Assembly (NCBI GenBank): GCA_003313425.1
Contig: NHZP01000001.1
Location: 1,054,001-1,118,000, forward strand
DNA length: 64,000 nt
Origin: Pseudopyrenochaeta lycopersici
Lineage: Eukaryota; Ascomycota; Dothideomycetes; Pleosporales; Pseudopyrenochaetaceae
Direction of reading: 5' to 3'
Part shown: piece after piece, positions 1 through 10,646 of the stretch
Position numbering within the stretch: the stretch's first letter is position 1
Layout of the letters: each line of letters starts with the position of its first letter
The notes under the pieces: generated by a model
The model's input: only the letters and a program-made list of their open reading frames with translations
Told to the model about the DNA's origin: nothing
The model's database searches: none
Made by a program: the position numbers and the translations under genes

Positions 1-1092
1 GACACCCTCAAGGGTCGGTGCAAATAGACGGAGCGGTGTACGGGGAAGCTACTTGGGCAGGAACGACATTGTGAATAGTCCATATTAGGTGGATTGACAG
101 TCTTGGCTTGGATTTGTTTTCAATAGTCTGGAGAGGACATAATGGTAGGGGTATATGGTGGTGGTAGTGATACTTTCGGCACTGGCGTTTGATTTCTCAC
201 TCAGAGCAACGTAAAGCGATGCAACAGCAATCGCAGTACGCGGTACTGAAACTGATTCCCCTAGATCGAACGACGAATAAATGAATGATGATTCCGATTT
301 CACAGTAGTCCACTAGTTGTATAAGACGAAGTTACGACCACCAAGTATTTGACTGATGAAATGCGAACTGCCAGGCGCCTCTCTAAGCCCAAACCTTAGT
401 TCCGTGCTACTCAAACGAGGAAACCAATGTGAGGACCTCGTCCGACGACAAATACTAACTATCATACCCAACAGTTTGCGCCATGCGATGAAAAGACCAC
501 AGGTTTATTTCATTTGCTTGCTGTGCGGCCGGCCCTTTCGCTAATTGGCGCCGAAACGCTCTCGCCACCGTTCAACGCTAGGATCCAGCTCGTGAGCGCC
601 GCCGATCAGACATCTTCCGGCATCAGTGCGTCAATATGCCTGTAAGTCTTGAAAAGGCAACCTTGTCATATGCTTGACGTCGGCCGAGCTCCAGCAATCG
701 AGATTTTGATGCGACGCATCAGCACTTGGCATGCTTTGTTATTGATGCTGTGATGCTTGCACATATTAGCACATATGGGTAATTTTCGAAATGTCATGCC
801 TATATGGGATTGTTTACTCAGTGCAGCTCGGTACGGTCCGTCTTGGCTCAAGGTCAACACGTTTTCTGATGCGAGTAAGCAATGGGGTACGAGATCCAGA
901 ACTTTGCTAAGCACAGCAATCGGGGAGTATCCTTTTGAGATTTCTACGCAGAAATTGATGATGGTTGTCCGGGTTGATGGGTCACTTCGGTTCCATGAGG
1001 TACACTTATTCGTCAAGAAGCGGTACCTGAGAGGTCCCGAGTTAATTTTATGTCACTAACCAAACTCGATATTGCTGCATAGATTTCTCTCG

Positions 1093-1503
1093 CTAGTGTT
1101 GGGTTTCAGTTTTGCTCCTGCAGCCACGTTTGGAGGTTTTGAACGCATTTTCGAGTAATTGGCCAGTCGCTAGGAAGTTACTGTGAATGACGTCAATTTC
1201 ACGCTCGGAGAGAAGGCCTTCGGAGGGAAAGCCTTGAAAGATAAGAAGACCCTGCGTCGTCAACGACCCAGTATCTGTGAGAACAGTGGGGCAATTATCC
1301 AGAAAGGACGTGCAGACGGTCGACATATTGAAAGCCTTGTCGGAGCACGCTCGGCTTTTACTCACCTTGAACCACATGGCGAGACTTGCGCCATGCCTAA
1401 TTCGCACTAGTGTGCGGCAACTATCGACAAGCCTTCCGTCAACTAAACATTGAGCATTCGAGATGAACAGTTTCCGAGCGAACTCCGTCAGGCTGTCTCT
1501 CAT
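1093..1503 (-). CDS. Doubtful open frame, 136 aa
   Basis: This ATG-started frame ends at a stop at 1093. The translation is not low-complexity and includes a Cys- and Arg-containing first half, but I recognise no family. Splice-like signals occur inside it (a GTGAGT donor and a pyrimidine-rich CACAG acceptor). Using them leads quickly to a stop, so they do not give a better model. It could be a fragment of an old gene, a lineage-specific protein, or chance. Its promoter side faces the divergent MFS gene at 1827. Confidence 0.15.
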   Translation of the reverse strand: MRDSLTEFARKLFISNAQCLVDGRLVDSCRTLVRIRHGASLAMWFKVSKSRACSDKAFNMSTVCTSFLDNCPTVLTDTGSLTTQGLLIFQGFPSEGLLSEREIDVIHSNFLATGQLLENAFKTSKRGCRSKTETQH

Positions 1504-1750
1504 TTCAAATTTGACAAAAACTTTGATAAGAAACGTTGTAGGTATATATATTGAGAGATGCGCCGCCCATACATGCAGATCAGTCCATTCGACCAGAATC
1601 ACAATTGCATCACTCTTCCGTACTATCAGCTCATATCCCCTGGATAGTTCTTATCTGTGCATACTGCCTTGGAAGCACGGTCACTATTACACATACGAAG
1701 ATCATTTCTACATATCTGAACCAACATAAATTCACATTCTCGACGTCACT

Positions 1751-1758
1751 TATATAAG
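1751..1758 (+). promoter_or_regulatory. TATA box of the MFS gene
   Basis: TATATAAG lies 76 bases upstream of the ATG at 1827, a normal distance for a fungal core promoter with a short 5' leader. A CGACGTCA element sits directly upstream (1741-1748). Confidence 0.55.
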
Positions 1759-1826
1759 GAAGAGTCGACTCGATAAACTCAACACTGGTCATTGAACCTA
1801 TCGAAAACCACGAAATCCAAACAGCC

Positions 1827-3521
1827 ATGGCTGAAGAAGCCATAAGAAACCCTCGGTCGCGAGACTTCGCCAACCCAACACATGCCGTACCCGACGACAG
1901 CTCTTCTGAGAAAACCCGCGTCGATGCCGACAGGCCGGAAGAACCCATCCGCCGCATCCCCACCATCGAAGACGTCGTCAATCTCCCCCTCCGAACCCTC
2001 AGCAACGATGCCAACCTCGATGAATACACCCAGGAGACCATCAATGGCCAGATGCTGCGGGAAGTGCGCTCAGGCGCGGGCAAGATTGAGCGCTACGAGC
2101 TCGTTACCTTCAAGATTGACGACGCTGAAAATCCCAAGAACTGGAGCAAAGCGTATAAGTGGTGGTGTACCATGTGCGTTGCTGTGACGTGCTTTGTTGT
2201 TGCGTTTAATTCTGCAGTTGTCACTGCTGATCTCGAGGGTGTGTCCGAGGAGTTTAATGTTAGTGAGGAAGTTTCACTCCTTACCATTACTCTCTTTGTT
2301 GTCGGCTTTGGAGTCGGACCCATGGCGTTTGCGCCGTTGAGCGAAATCTGCGGTCGACGACCTATCTATGGGGTTACACTTGCTGTTGCTGTCATCTTCA
2401 CCATCCCGGGAGCCGTTGCGAAGAATATCGGTACTCTTCTTGTCACTCGATTCATTGCTGGTGTCGCTTTTTCTGCCCCCATGTCGCTTGTTGGAGGAAC
2501 ATTGGTCGATCTGTGGAGGAACGAAGAGCGCGGTGTCCCCATGGCGGCATTCAGCGCTGCCCCGTTCATTGGGCCTGGCGTTGGGCCACTCGTGGGTGGA
2601 TTTCTTGGAGACGCTGCTGGTTGGCGATGGTTATACTGGATCCAGCTCATTCTCAGCGCTATCGTCTGGTTCTTAATTACCTTCACAGTTCCAGAGACCT
2701 ACGCCCCTAAGCTATTGTCCAACCGGGCCAAGAAGATGCGCAAGGAGACTGGTGATGACAAGTTCGTCACAGAACAGGATCTCGACGTTCGCCCATTCAG
2801 CCAACGCCTGTCGCTCTTTCTCCTCCGACCCTTCCAGCTCCTTTTCCGTGAGCTCATTGTCTTTTTCATCTCAGTCTACATGGCTGTGCTCTATGGTCTA
2901 CTGTATATGTTCTTCGTTGCCTTCCCGATTGTCTACCAGAAGGGCAAGGGCTATAGCGCAGGCACCACGGGCCTCATGTTCATCCCTCTTATTGTTGGCG
3001 TCCTCCTCTCTGCGGCTTGCGCCCCCTTAGTCAACAGCCATTATCTGAAGCTCTCCGCAAAGCACAACGGCCACCCGCCCGCAGAAGCTCGTTTAATCCC
3101 GATGATGCTGTCCTGCTGGTTCATTCCTATTGGAATGTTCATATTTGCCTGGACTTCCTATACCAATCTCCACTGGGCGGGACCCGCATTTGGCGGCCTC
3201 TCTGTTGGCTTTGGATTCATCTTCCTTTACAATAGTGCCAACAATTATCTTGTCGATTCCTACCAGCATCAAGCCGCGTCGGCGCTGGCAGCAAAGACTT
3301 TCCTTCGCTCCTTCTGGGGTGCTGGTGCGGTGCTCTTCACCAACCAGATGTACGACCGACTCGGTGACCAATGGGCTAGCTCGCTCTTAGCATTTATCGC
3401 CCTTGCTTGCTGCGCGATTCCGTTTGTGTTTTACTTTTACGGATCTAGAATTCGTGCGCACTCGCACTACGCCTATTCTGAAGACGAGGAGAATACTGCC
3501 GAGAAGAAGCAGGTTGCTTGA
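1827..3521 (+). CDS. MFS multidrug/polyamine-type exporter (DHA1)
   Basis: Intronless gene for a 564-residue plasma-membrane H+ antiporter of the DHA1 drug:H+ group (the Tpo1/Flu1/CYHR-like branch of fungal exporters). A cytosolic N-tail of about 105 residues ends in the branch-typical NPKNWSKAYKWW signature (about 102-113). Twelve hydrophobic segments follow. The loop 2-3 motif A is present as SEICGRRP (about 171-178), and the antiporter motif C is present as GPGVGPLVGG (about 249-258) in TM5. A charged loop of about 45 residues separates the two halves. The length is normal for the family. The start is the first in-frame ATG, 76 bases after a TATA box. The substrate cannot be told from sequence; drugs, polyamines or metabolites are all seen in this branch. 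The next gene downstream, on the same strand, is a Zn2Cys6 regulator that could control it. This pairing is common but unproven. Confidence 0.9.
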   Translation: MAEEAIRNPRSRDFANPTHAVPDDSSSEKTRVDADRPEEPIRRIPTIEDVVNLPLRTLSNDANLDEYTQETINGQMLREVRSGAGKIERYELVTFKIDDAENPKNWSKAYKWWCTMCVAVTCFVVAFNSAVVTADLEGVSEEFNVSEEVSLLTITLFVVGFGVGPMAFAPLSEICGRRPIYGVTLAVAVIFTIPGAVAKNIGTLLVTRFIAGVAFSAPMSLVGGTLVDLWRNEERGVPMAAFSAAPFIGPGVGPLVGGFLGDAAGWRWLYWIQLILSAIVWFLITFTVPETYAPKLLSNRAKKMRKETGDDKFVTEQDLDVRPFSQRLSLFLLRPFQLLFRELIVFFISVYMAVLYGLLYMFFVAFPIVYQKGKGYSAGTTGLMFIPLIVGVLLSAACAPLVNSHYLKLSAKHNGHPPAEARLIPMMLSCWFIPIGMFIFAWTSYTNLHWAGPAFGGLSVGFGFIFLYNSANNYLVDSYQHQAASALAAKTFLRSFWGAGAVLFTNQMYDRLGDQWASSLLAFIALACCAIPFVFYFYGSRIRAHSHYAYSEDEENTAEKKQVA

Positions 3522-4185
3522 GCGAGATAAGATTAAATTGGCATGGTCTAATTGTTGCCGAATGGAGCGGATGGCGATCCCACCTGGCTGAGGCGTTTTT
3601 TTAGCATGGTATGATCACAGAGGGCTGATTTTGGTTGCACTGCATTGCATTTGCATGGCGTTCGGGTGACTCGGATGCATCACCGGAAAAGATGGCAGGT
3701 GGCGTTTTGGTTATCTTCATTGGTGGTGTAGTATAAGAAGTGAAAATAAGCCCAAGTACTTAGCAATAATGACTGATTCTTGAACGACTGTGCGTCTTCC
3801 TTGCAAGCCTAGATGCTGCATACCATAATCCTTGTGGTAGCTGGCCTCGTCATATATGTAGATGTGACTTGTTGATTCGAAAGCGCTGAAAAGTTGCACT
3901 GATGGCAGCTCCATCAGACTCGATCGTCTTCTTCCATGTTGTCTGCAGATGGATAATTTCCACCATCAGGCCCTGGATGGATGTTGCAATAGACTAGGTT
4001 CGGCCGGCAATAGTTCAGTTGTGCAGTCAAGCTTCTCTAGCCCGTGATTAGCAACGGTTAGCCAACCGCAGATCGCTAATCCCGGGCTGGGTGGGGCTAG
4101 CACGGAAAGACCTACCAGAGCCCCAACTCCACCAGGCGCGTCTATCCGGCCCATCCTCGACTCGATCACCTCGGACGTCGCGAAC
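3522..4185. other. Intergenic region between the MFS gene and the Zn2Cys6 gene
   Basis: This stretch holds the 3' UTR of the MFS gene and the promoter of the regulator gene. Apart from the nested inverted repeat at 4039-4088, nothing was recognised. The open frames reported across 3966-4470 on the minus strand are antisense to the first exon and intron of the regulator and look like shadows. Confidence 0.6.
4039..4088. promoter_or_regulatory. Nested inverted repeat with CGG-N8-CCG core
   Basis: The outer arms are 14 bases each (4039-4052 and 4075-4088) and match at 13 of 14 positions in inverted orientation. Inside them lies a second perfect inverted repeat, CGGTT-AGCC-AACCG (4055-4068). The core reads CGG, eight bases, CCG, which is the inverted-triplet layout bound by many Zn2Cys6 dimers. 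The element ends about 97 bases before the ATG of a Zn2Cys6 gene, so an autoregulatory operator is a reasonable inference. The symmetry is seen directly; binding is not. Confidence 0.45.
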
Positions 4186-6594
4186 ATGGACAATCTCAAA
4201 TCGGTTGGGCAGTCCAATGCGCCATCGAACGACTTCCTGCAGGACACGCCGCCGCGGGCCGACGTCGACGAGATCTTGAGACGGAAGCGCAAGGCGCGAG
4301 AGTACAAGGTACGCTGGTGCGGCAGGCAGAGGCCAGTCTCGGCGCATTCGACGACGTGAACATGTCGCGGCTCCACTTGGGGGAGCTGGAAGAAAGGCGA
4401 CTCTGCGTTTCCAAATGGGGCTACAGGACCCGGCGCATTTGCACCGTCTAGCTGCTATAACCCCGCCCACTCGCTGACTCCAACCTCCAGGCCTGCTACC
4501 CGTGTCGACAGCGCAAAGTCAAGTGCGACCAGAACGTGCCCTGCAAAACATGCGTCGTGCGCGAGCACCCGGAGCTATGTACCTACCACCCGCCCAGCGA
4601 GCTGCATCCGCCTGCGAAGCGCCTCAGCATGGGCCTGGGGCAGAACGGGAATGACTTCTCCAACGGCATGGTCCACATACATGGCGGCACCGTCACGCTG
4701 CCCAGAGAGGTGCGCAAGTGCAGTGGACGTGGATGACATGGCGCGCTGACAACGGCAGGACTGGGAGCGCATCTGCGCCAAACTGCAGCAGGCCGAGAAG
4801 TCGCTCGGAGAGCTGAAGAACTCCATCAGCAGCGTCGCCGAAGTCGCCCCGCCCATCAACGGCTTCTCGCCGACCACAGCTGGGAACACTCCCTTGGCCG
4901 CCGCCGCCCCCATGGATGGCGAGCAGAGCCATGTCCGGACCCAGGGAATACACACGCGCAACGACATCACCGGCCAGACGATTCACATTGGGCCCAGCTC
5001 GGTCCCTGCGCTCGTCATGGCATTGGGGCGAGGAGACACACAGTGGGCGCCAGGCGTCCAAGATCTGCTCGGCAAGAAGAGCATGCTGCCGATATTCGGA
5101 CTGGATAACGAGAGCGCAACATATCCCTTTGTCGATCTCTGGGGCCTGCCTCACGGATCGATACTACGCGCCAACGAACTCGCAAACGCATTGCCAAGCG
5201 ACTCTGAATGCCTGAGCTTCTTCCGGAGCTACCGCGAAACTGCTCATGTTGTGTATCCCGCCGTCGCTGACATTGAGGGCATAGAATCGGATCTCCTGTT
5301 GTTTCTGATCAGCCGCGCAAGTTCCAACAGCGCCAATGGCATAACAGATCAGCAGATCTACGGCAAAGACTTTCACTGGATAGGCCTCGTTTTTGCTATC
5401 CTTGCATCAGGCTGTCAATGCTCAAGTATGTCTAGGCGTGAACGAGAGTTGACGTCGCAGGTCTACGTTTGCTGCAGCTTTGAATGCCTGCGCTTCACTA
5501 ACTTCTTGTCCCATGCGACTTTGGAGAACATTCAAACCCTGCTCATCCTTGGGAACGTCATTTCAAACAACATGAACGCTGGCGTGGCCTGGAGTCTCAT
5601 GGGCCTTACAGTTCGTTTGTCGCAAACACTAGGGTTACATCGAATGTGTCCTCCTTCCACACCCGTACAGCAAAAGGTTGTCCGGAGCAAGGTGTGGTGG
5701 GCGTTGCTGTGGCAAGATTCGCTCCTGTCCGTTTCGTACGACAGAGCGTCGTCGACTACCACAATCGACCACACCGTGCCTCTGAGTCAACACACTGCGC
5801 CTGGCACGAGGACGTACGTTGAGAGCATGTACCGGCTATGCAAAGTGGGCCTTGACATTGTACGCGAGCGACAACGACCCCAAAACTCCCACGACGCCCT
5901 GATCAGGATTACCGAGCACCGGAACGAGCTCCAGGAGATCATGATAGATGCAGCAGATTATCTGAAAGACTCCAGGAGATGCCGTTCGATGCGGGATCAG
6001 CTCGAACATTGGGCGCTCTACTTACATATGTCGTATATCACCTCTGAACTCTGCCGACCAGCCATCAGTCCAAGCACTGCCGGCCTCGACCTCTCTAAGA
6101 CTCTGCGAAAGACGTGCATAGATAGCCTCACCAACACGGTCGAAGCCTTCCTCGGTCTGCAGAACATGACGCCCTTCGCAACCCGTTCTTGGTCTGCCGT
6201 TCACCGCTCCCTTAGCTCCGCCCTCCTCCTCGGCATCCTCGGCGAGCACAATCGCAACGAGCGCGCCCGTGGCCTCCTCCAGAACGTCATCCAGGTCCTC
6301 ACTGATGTCACAAAGGACGTCGATCCTGCTGAGCTCGCTACGCCCATTACGCGTTCGGTGTCGGCGCTGGAGAGACTGCTGAGGATCACTTCAACACATA
6401 ATCGCAAGACGAGTGACACTGGAAGCCAGGCGAGCCCGACCATGCATGTGTTCACTGCTGATGATATTAACAAAGTCCTCGAGAATGGTGACAGTACTGT
6501 GTTCAGTCAGAGTCCGCTGCTGGGGCTGGACTTGGATTCAAGCCCGTACGCACTTATGGAGAGTATTGTTTGGGGGGCCCAAAAGACGCCTTGA
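4186..6594 (+). CDS. Zn2Cys6 fungal transcription factor, 725 aa
   Basis: Three exons (4186-4308, 4491-4709, 4759-6594). Both introns (182 and 49 nt) have GT-AG ends and a CTGAC branch-like sequence near the acceptor. The Zn2Cys6 cluster starts right after intron 1: C43-x2-C46-x6-C53-x5-C59-x2-C62-x8-C71, with the basic RQRKVK loop. A short heptad-like stretch encoded at the start of exon 3 could be the dimerisation linker. The large middle and C-terminal part (roughly residues 220-500) is the fungal-specific regulatory domain, recognisable from the LTSQVYVCCSFECLRF and GLTVRLSQTLGLHR stretches. It is a nuclear DNA-binding regulator, probably dimeric, with an unknown inducer. Exon 1 is short and encodes a basic lead-in (RRKRKAREYK). 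The start is the ATG in frame with the cluster. The upstream palindrome and the adjacent MFS exporter suggest autoregulation and control of export, which are inferences. Confidence 0.88.
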
Positions 6595-7274
6595 ATGCTC
6601 AAACGAGGAAAGAATATACTTACAAAAAAAGTTGTAGCCAAGTGCTGAATAGCCATTCATAAGGGATCCAACTTTCTGGCGTTGTGTGGAAGGGTAGTCG
6701 AAAGTTTTGGTCGAGTGAGAAACAGAATCTTGCCATTATACGATGAGACTCGAAGGATAGCCGCCTCGTGCCACGCCTCCATCAAGTCAAGGAGGCCTGA
6801 AGCACCTCTCTTGTGGATAAATGAGAGTGACCATGACTGTTTGCAAGAGGAGCACGCGAGTACGGGAAGCAATCCGACCCGCTACGTGCGGCATCGAAGT
6901 AATTTGGTAATGGTGTTCAAAAGCGTGAGAGTTCCATAGGTAGGAAAATTATTAACCATGGTTATGTGGGCTGTTGTCCAAACGCTCTTAAGATTTTAGC
7001 ATATTTTGATGCTTTTTGGCTTTGGTCTAGATAGTCCTGGACACAAAAAGCTTTGGATATTTTGCGATTCCATTCCTCAGACGCAAGAAGATATATGCAC
7101 ACTGCAGCTACAGCGTTACCGCTCGAGGATCTCATTTAAATGCAAACAATTAGACCCACTCAGGCTCACCGCGTCTTTGCTGCAAACGACAAACGGGCTC
7201 GTAACACTTGATTGCGTCAACGCCAATCCACGAAGCGCAATCCCCCATTTGTTCACGTTTCTTCCTCTACCCTT
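6595..7274. other. Intergenic region
   Basis: This is the 3' flank of the Zn2Cys6 gene and the 5' flank of the next gene. It is relatively AT-rich. I saw no gene, repeat or convincing TATA box. Open frames here lack ATG starts or overlap each other on both strands. Confidence 0.6.
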
Positions 7275-8360
7275 ATGATGGCGAACGATGAAGGCGATAC
7301 CGTCACTCTTCCAAAGCTCAGTGACGCGCTCGCAGATCCTGAACCTACGCTTATCTACCGCGAAGCAAAGCTTCAATACGATGCCCTTCTACAACAGAGC
7401 CAGGAAAAGGATATCGATATTATGCTGCACTACCGGACGCTGTTTGAAGCTGCGACGAAGGATTTAAGAGAGGACCACCGGTTCACATTGCTCCAGTTGT
7501 GCTTTGCGTTCAAACGACGATGGACGGTGTTGAGATTTCTGGATGATCTGGATGAGCAGGCGTTTGATTGGGTGACGCCGCTTAGGAAGGTGGTAAGTGA
7601 AAGCGGGAAAGACTCGCTTTTTGATGGCGCTGGGGTGGAAGAGAAGGAGTGTGGTCGTTTCTCTCAACCACGAACCCGTAAGCGTTCACGGCTTCACCAA
7701 ACGTCACGTGTCAACGATGCTGCCAACCCGGGATCTGGAAGGCTGGAACAACACACCACGGCCATGTCGGTACCAAAACCGAGACCGACCAAACAGCGAA
7801 GACCCTACTTCGTCATTCCCACCCTCAGCCTTGCCTACCCAACCCAGTTCTTCACCGCCTACGCCTCCCAAGTGCCCCTCATCCACCTCACAGTCCGCCA
7901 CCTCCTCTCGTTCCCTGCCATCCTCCTCATCTCGCTCTCACCCAGCCTATGGCCCACGCTGCAATCCCGCATCCGCCAAGACTGGGAGCAAATGCAAGTT
8001 GGAGCTCAAGACAGCGAGGCCTGGGTATGTTTCTTTGAGCATCTCCTGCGCAACGAAGGGAAGCTGTTCGATCACGGCTTTAGGCGGCCTGTGCTAAACC
8101 ATGACGTCCGAGGCGGGTATGATGGCGCGGATCTGGACATGTGGCTGAGCAAGTGGTTTGGGAACAGGCAGATGGCTGGGTTGAAGGAGAGGGGTATCGA
8201 AGCGATGAACGAGATTAGCGCAGGAGCGGCGGCGATTGTGTTTGTGGATGATGGGAAGAATGGCCAGGAAGGTGGAGGTGGAATGGAGATTGACCGTGAG
8301 TATGAGACTGCAGTGGTCAGGAAGAAAAAGAGCGTGAGTTGGTGTGAGTCGGTTAAGTAG
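7275..8360 (+). CDS. Unrecognised protein, up to 361 aa
   Basis: I do not recognise a family. The frame begins at ATGATGGCGAAC after a pyrimidine-rich leader; an earlier in-frame start would need a TTG. The first 106 residues look like a compact helical domain (LREDHRFTLLQLCFAFKRRW, then a FLDDLDEQAFDWVTPLRKV stretch). A hydrophobic segment follows later (LTVRHLLSFPAILLISLSPS). The C-terminus is basic and low-complexity. A strong GTAAGT donor at 7593 and an AAACAG acceptor ending at 7796 would remove 204 nt exactly in frame, together with an odd Arg/Ser-rich stretch, giving a 293-residue protein. I cannot choose between the two models. The gene is convergent with the dehydrogenase at 8719. 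Confidence 0.6.
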   Translation: MMANDEGDTVTLPKLSDALADPEPTLIYREAKLQYDALLQQSQEKDIDIMLHYRTLFEAATKDLREDHRFTLLQLCFAFKRRWTVLRFLDDLDEQAFDWVTPLRKVVSESGKDSLFDGAGVEEKECGRFSQPRTRKRSRLHQTSRVNDAANPGSGRLEQHTTAMSVPKPRPTKQRRPYFVIPTLSLAYPTQFFTAYASQVPLIHLTVRHLLSFPAILLISLSPSLWPTLQSRIRQDWEQMQVGAQDSEAWVCFFEHLLRNEGKLFDHGFRRPVLNHDVRGGYDGADLDMWLSKWFGNRQMAGLKERGIEAMNEISAGAAAIVFVDDGKNGQEGGGGMEIDREYETAVVRKKKSVSWCESVK

Positions 8361-8718
8361 GAGTGCTTTAGGGAGATTCCGACGCCGCTTGATCATAGTT
8401 GGGTCGTTTCGACTGTTCGACTCCAAGCACGACCAGTGATTGCGGGAATTTCCTTAGACATCAGAAACTGCCTATGCAAATTCATCAGTACCTTTCATCC
8501 CACTTTTGCATGATAAGCGCGGAGCGTTACACGTGCAAGGGACCTGGCTATTAGATCATCTGACATATCTTTCTACAACGCTTCCCTTGATAACACTCTA
8601 GTCGTGTTATACAGTCTTAAGATGAGTATGATGTAAAAACTACATTTCGGACAAGTCTAAAAATATGTATTACCACAAATGTGTCTCAACTAAGATGGAA
8701 TAGGGAGTTACCCAAAAT
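8361..8718. other. Convergent intergenic region
   Basis: These 358 bases lie between two converging genes and presumably hold both 3' UTRs. Nothing else was seen. Confidence 0.6.
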
Positions 8719-10032
8719 CTACTCTCCCTGAACGAGAACACCGCTCTCCTCAACCTTCTTGCCGTCCCCGAACAGCCCATTACCCTCACCTTCAACCTCA
8801 CTAGGCTGCACAACTTGTCTTCCCTTCCAACCCTTCATCATGTTATCCATCTTCTTCCTCATCCCGTACTGCATCCACAGCGGGAACCCCCGAATCCTCG
8901 GCGCTACATACCACGCCGCCTCGGGCAACGTGAGATGCTTTGATTTCCCGCCTAGCACCGCTTTGACGATTTCGTCAGCGACTGTCTCAGGGAAGAGCGC
9001 CTTGCTGTCGAAGCCCTCGAAAAGCGCTGTCCGCGTGTAGCCCTGGCACATGAGCACGGTGCGGACCTTGGGCGCTTTGTAGTGCGTTATTAGCTCCGAG
9101 GCAAGCCCTTCATGGAAGGACACTGCAGCGCTCTTGCTCGCGGCGTAGTCGACCATGGAAGGCGCTGTCACGTATCCGGCCAAGGAAGCTACAGTTACAA
9201 TCATGCCGTGGTTGTTCTTCACCATGCTCGGGAGGAATTGCTGCGCGAGGTAGTAATGGCTGAATGTGTTTACTTTGAAGGTCAAGTTGATGTCTTTCTC
9301 GGTGGTTTCGAGGATAGTTTTTCCGCGCGCGACACCAGCGTTGTTGATCAGGACGGTGGGGTTCCCGAGCGAGGACCGGATGGCGGAGGCGGCAGACGCG
9401 ATCGAGGACGGAGACGAGAGGTCGCATTTGAAGAAGCGGACAGAGGATGGTGCTGCTAAATTGTCAGTGAAGCTCTCTCAATACGAAATCGCCATGTCAT
9501 CGCCATGTCGTGACCCAAAATTAAAAGACCAGCCGAGATAAAGACTCACCCGCATAGGTTAAATCCTGCACATCCAGTACCGCTACCTTGATTCCTTTCT
9601 CTGCCAGCAACTTCACCACAATCTTGCCAATGCCATCACTGCCGCCCGTCACCACCACCACCTCGCGACTCCACACGTACGCATCATTCGTCCAATTGTT
9701 TGTCACGGCGTCGTTCAGCCACGAATTGACGCTGCTGAGCAGCCCCAACGTAAGCAACGTCTTCAGGTGCTTAAAAGCCGTCCCATGCTGCGATGCGAGA
9801 ACGTTACCCCGGGTCGTGTACTTGGCGGCGAGGAGGAGAGGAAGGGTGATAGCAGGGTTGAGCGCAGTGAGCTTGATAAGACGGCCAATGGTGTCGCCTG
9901 TCACGCCTGTTCATAATGTCAGTCATGAATGCACTTCCCTTATCGTTGGTGCTCCATTTTTCAAGAAAGTAGCTGCCTCGTAGGGCTAAACATACCTTCG
10001 CGCGCAAGACTCCACTCGCTTCGAACTGGCAT
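8719..10032 (-). CDS. Membrane-anchored short-chain dehydrogenase (SDR16C/HSD17B11-like)
   Basis: Three exons on the minus strand (10032-9996, 9906-9550, 9452-8719), encoding 375 residues. A hydrophobic N-terminal segment (about residues 22-43, including AITLPLLLAAK) should anchor the protein to the ER or lipid droplets. The Rossmann fold shows the nucleotide loop TGGSDGIG at 99-106, an Asp at 124 at the end of the second strand (suggesting NAD(H) preference), NNAG at 168-171, and the catalytic triad Ser221, Tyr234, Lys238 (YAASK). The layout matches retinol/17-beta-hydroxysteroid dehydrogenase-like fungal SDRs; the real substrate is unknown. The acceptor of intron 2 is a tandem NAGNAG (9457-9452), so products with or without one Ala are possible. 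The start is the only ATG that splices into the conserved frame. The C-terminal tail after about residue 345 is charged and probably disordered. Confidence 0.85.
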
Positions 10033-10646
10033 CTTGATGTCTATTGTCCAAAAACCAAAATCTCCGGGAGATAAATGTACAAGAAGTAGAGTTAAGCTGC
10101 GCGACTAACGGCACACCGTCAGGCGCCTCACATGTTGCGCGCCAGCCTATTTAAAGCAGGCCTCTCAGCCTTGAAGCTCCATTGATACTGGCGCAATTCT
10201 TGGTCTAAGATTGCGGGGTTCGCGGCTTGTGGCAAGCATCCCGCCCCACAACAACCGAGGAACTGTGTAGCCGATGCCCACGCGAGAAGCACGTGTCATG
10301 GCCAATACTTGGAATGAGATTGATAAGACAGGCTTAATTCCTAGCAAATATCAATTATTGAATCCAAGTACAGCTGTGATCTTGCTATTGCTACCTGTCC
10401 ACATTGGAATGATGAGATTTGAATAAATATGAATAATGATTATTTCTACTGTTCTCTTCCTTCACATGTAAATATACAATCGCTAATTTATGTGCTCAAA
10501 CAATCGCTATGTAGCCGAACTCCAACAAAGACAATACGCAAGGAAATTCGTCAGGTATGGCCGTCGACAACGCCGTATGCAAAATGCATCCATGCTAATA
10601 CAAAATCGGAAATGAAAAGCTTTCCTCAAAATCCAAGGCAAACCCT
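10033..10646. other. Intergenic region between the SDR gene and leashin
   Basis: These 614 bases hold the SDR promoter and the 3' UTR of leashin; both genes are on the minus strand. A TTTAAATA element on the minus strand (about 10148-10155) could be a weak TATA box for the SDR gene. Nothing else was recognised. Confidence 0.5.

Larger units (their letters stand above)
1..1826. other. Left-edge intergenic region upstream of the MFS gene
   Basis: No gene could be recognised here. The open frames are short and mostly lack ATG starts. The best one, on the minus strand at 1093-1503, is listed separately as doubtful. The last 80 bases hold the TATA element of the MFS gene. A perfect TGACGTCA (CRE/ATF-type) palindrome occurs at 1188-1195, but one such 8-mer is expected by chance in a window of this size. 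The left end may also contain the flank of a gene outside the window. Confidence 0.6.

Noticed and set aside
1240..1400. An extra intron in the doubtful minus-strand frame, using GTGAGT and CACAG
   Set aside because: Splicing there leads to a stop after four codons, so it does not improve the gene model.
4894..6594. A 566-residue regulator without a zinc cluster starting at 4894
   Set aside because: That start is TTG. Two upstream exons with GT-AG introns add the Zn2Cys6 cluster in frame, giving a complete regulator.
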